Source: Patulibacter sp. SYSU D01012 (lineage in GTDB: Bacteria > Actinomycetota > Thermoleophilia > Solirubrobacterales > Solirubrobacteraceae). From it: a DNA stretch of 64,000 nucleotides. The translations under genes and the position numbers were made by a program. The notes beneath the pieces were generated by a model. That model was not told where the DNA came from, searched no databases, and saw nothing but the letters and a program-made list of their open reading frames with translations. Each line of letters starts with the position of its first letter. Within the stretch, counting starts at the first letter, position 1. This document shows positions 63,135-64,000 of the stretch, piece by piece. The stretch is from positions 868,001 through 932,000 of the forward strand of contig NZ_JAFMTB010000001.1 of the NCBI RefSeq assembly GCF_017916475.1. The letters run 5' to 3'.

Positions 63135-64000
63135 TCAGTCGGCCGCGACGCCCGCGCGGGCCTGCGCGGCGCGCTCCGGCCCCGCGGCGCGGCGGGCGGT
63201 CCGGCCCGACAGCAGCGAGCCCACCAGTCCCAGCGCCGTCGCCGCGAGCACGGGCAGCATCGCGTGCTGCGTGGCCGACGCGCTGCCGCCCCCGTCCCCG
63301 ATCAGCCGCCCGACGACGAGCGCCGCGACGACCGAGGCCGAGAAGCCGCCGCAGTTGACCAGCGCGGCCGCGGCCCCGCTCGCGGCCGGCGGGGCCGCGC
63401 GGCGGGCGATCTCGAAGCCGAGCATCGACGCGCCGGCGCCCGCACCGGTCACCAGCAGCGCGATGAGGAGGACCGCGCGGGGGACGGTGCCGCCCGGCCA
63501 CGCCATCAGCACGAGCCAGGCGCCGGTCGAGGTGGCGGGGAAGACGACGGCGGCGATCCGTCCGCGGCGGGCGCGGTCCCCGACGAGCAGGCCGACGAGC
63601 GGCCCGGTCACGCAGAAGGCGAGGGAGCCGACGAGGAGGAAGCTGGCCGCCGACGCCCGCGACATGTCCTGCGTGCCCTGCAGGTACGGCACGCCCCACA
63701 CGGCGCCGGTGACCATGAACGGGGTCAGCGTCGCCATGTGGACGAAGAAGCCCTGGCGCGTCGCCGGCCGCCGCCAGGCGTCGACGACCGTGCGCAGGAT
63801 GGGCTCGTGCTGGACGTGGGTGGTCTCGCTCCCCGGCGCGCGGCGGCCGCGCGCGGCGCCCGGCCGGTCCTGCACCAGCGTCAGCGGCACGGCGACCAGC
63901 ACCGCGGTGACCGCGGCGAGGCCCAGGAAGGTGCCGCCCCAGCCCAGGCCGTCCAGGCTCGCCTCGAGCGGCACGGTGGAGACGAGCTGGCCCAGCGCGC
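63135..64000 (-). CDS. MFS transporter (partial, C-terminal part)
   Basis: The last about 288 codons of a major facilitator; the N-terminus lies beyond base 64000. At least eight hydrophobic segments are visible, with PATRQGFFVHMATLTPFMVTGAVWGVPYLQGTQDMSRASAA at the start of the second six-helix half and GDRARRGRIAAVVF in the loop between helices 8 and 9. It resembles nitrate/sugar-type or drug exporters, but the family cannot be fixed. It ends 7 bases from the EamA stop (convergent). Confidence 0.85.
   Translation of the reverse strand, partial: ALGQLVSTVPLEASLDGLGWGGTFLGLAAVTAVLVAVPLTLVQDRPGAARGRRAPGSETTHVQHEPILRTVVDAWRRPATRQGFFVHMATLTPFMVTGAVWGVPYLQGTQDMSRASAASFLLVGSLAFCVTGPLVGLLVGDRARRGRIAAVVFPATSTGAWLVLMAWPGGTVPRAVLLIALLVTGAGAGASMLGFEIARRAAPPAASGAAAALVNCGGFSASVVAALVVGRLIGDGGGSASATQHAMLPVLAATALGLVGSLLSGRTARRAAGPERAAQARAGVAAD

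Overview
The window is very GC-rich and dense with genes. It suggests a soil-type actinobacterium, most probably from the Thermoleophilia / Solirubrobacterales (relatives of Patulibacter or Conexibacter). This is an inference from three things: a B12-dependent class II ribonucleotide reductase with scattered cobalamin genes, several secreted proteins ending in the same small beta-rich C-terminal domain, and leaderless-type promoters. No rRNA, tRNA, CRISPR array or insertion sequence was recognised.

Layout. 1-10 kb: oxidoreductases (NAD(P)-binding protein, SDR, a monooxygenase-SDR pair with a divergent PucR-type regulator), a VOC protein, an MFS exporter and a RecQ helicase. 10-15 kb: a ferritin-like protein, a TasA-like surface protein, a carboxymuconolactone-decarboxylase-like protein and a Tat-exported glycosidase, separated by palindromic repeats. 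15-18.5 kb: a tightly coupled module of a REC-thioredoxin-reductase-like fusion, a soluble histidine kinase and a UBP-type zinc-finger protein. 18.8-24 kb: patatin-like lipase, a broken GNAT gene, an unrecognised 498-residue protein and an SDR. 24.1-26.2 kb: a visibly AT-richer island with an AAA ATPase overlapping a gene for a small PD-(D/E)XK-like protein, the best candidate here for an undescribed defence system. 26.3-29.2 kb: nrdJ, followed by about 1.2 kb of low-complexity DNA.

30-40 kb: thymidylate kinase and DNA polymerase III delta' (holB) embedded in signalling genes (Hpt protein, GAF-HisKA protein without an ATPase domain, OmpR-type regulator, then a REC / CheR-like / hybrid-sensor kinase operon). 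39.8-45 kb: cobalamin genes, including a CobU-aminotransferase fusion, CobH, a CbiG/CobE-ferredoxin fusion and CobL, plus a histidine phosphatase; cobI lies apart at 51.8 kb. 45-53 kb: secreted proteins (one frameshifted), nitronate monooxygenase, GNAT, secreted nuclease and a LOG-family protein. 53-57 kb: a very large secreted GH106-like glycosidase and a LysR regulator. 57.8-64 kb: MarR/MMPL efflux pair, a MocR regulator whose start codon overlaps that of a divergent EamA transporter, and a partial MFS gene.

Two patterns run across the window. First, thirteen starts lie exactly 6 or 7 nt downstream of a TANNNT hexamer, as in leaderless transcription. Second, four intergenic sites carry elements made of two inverted arms around a fixed 19-nt centre, mostly in tandem, with arm sequences that differ between sites but remain complementary.
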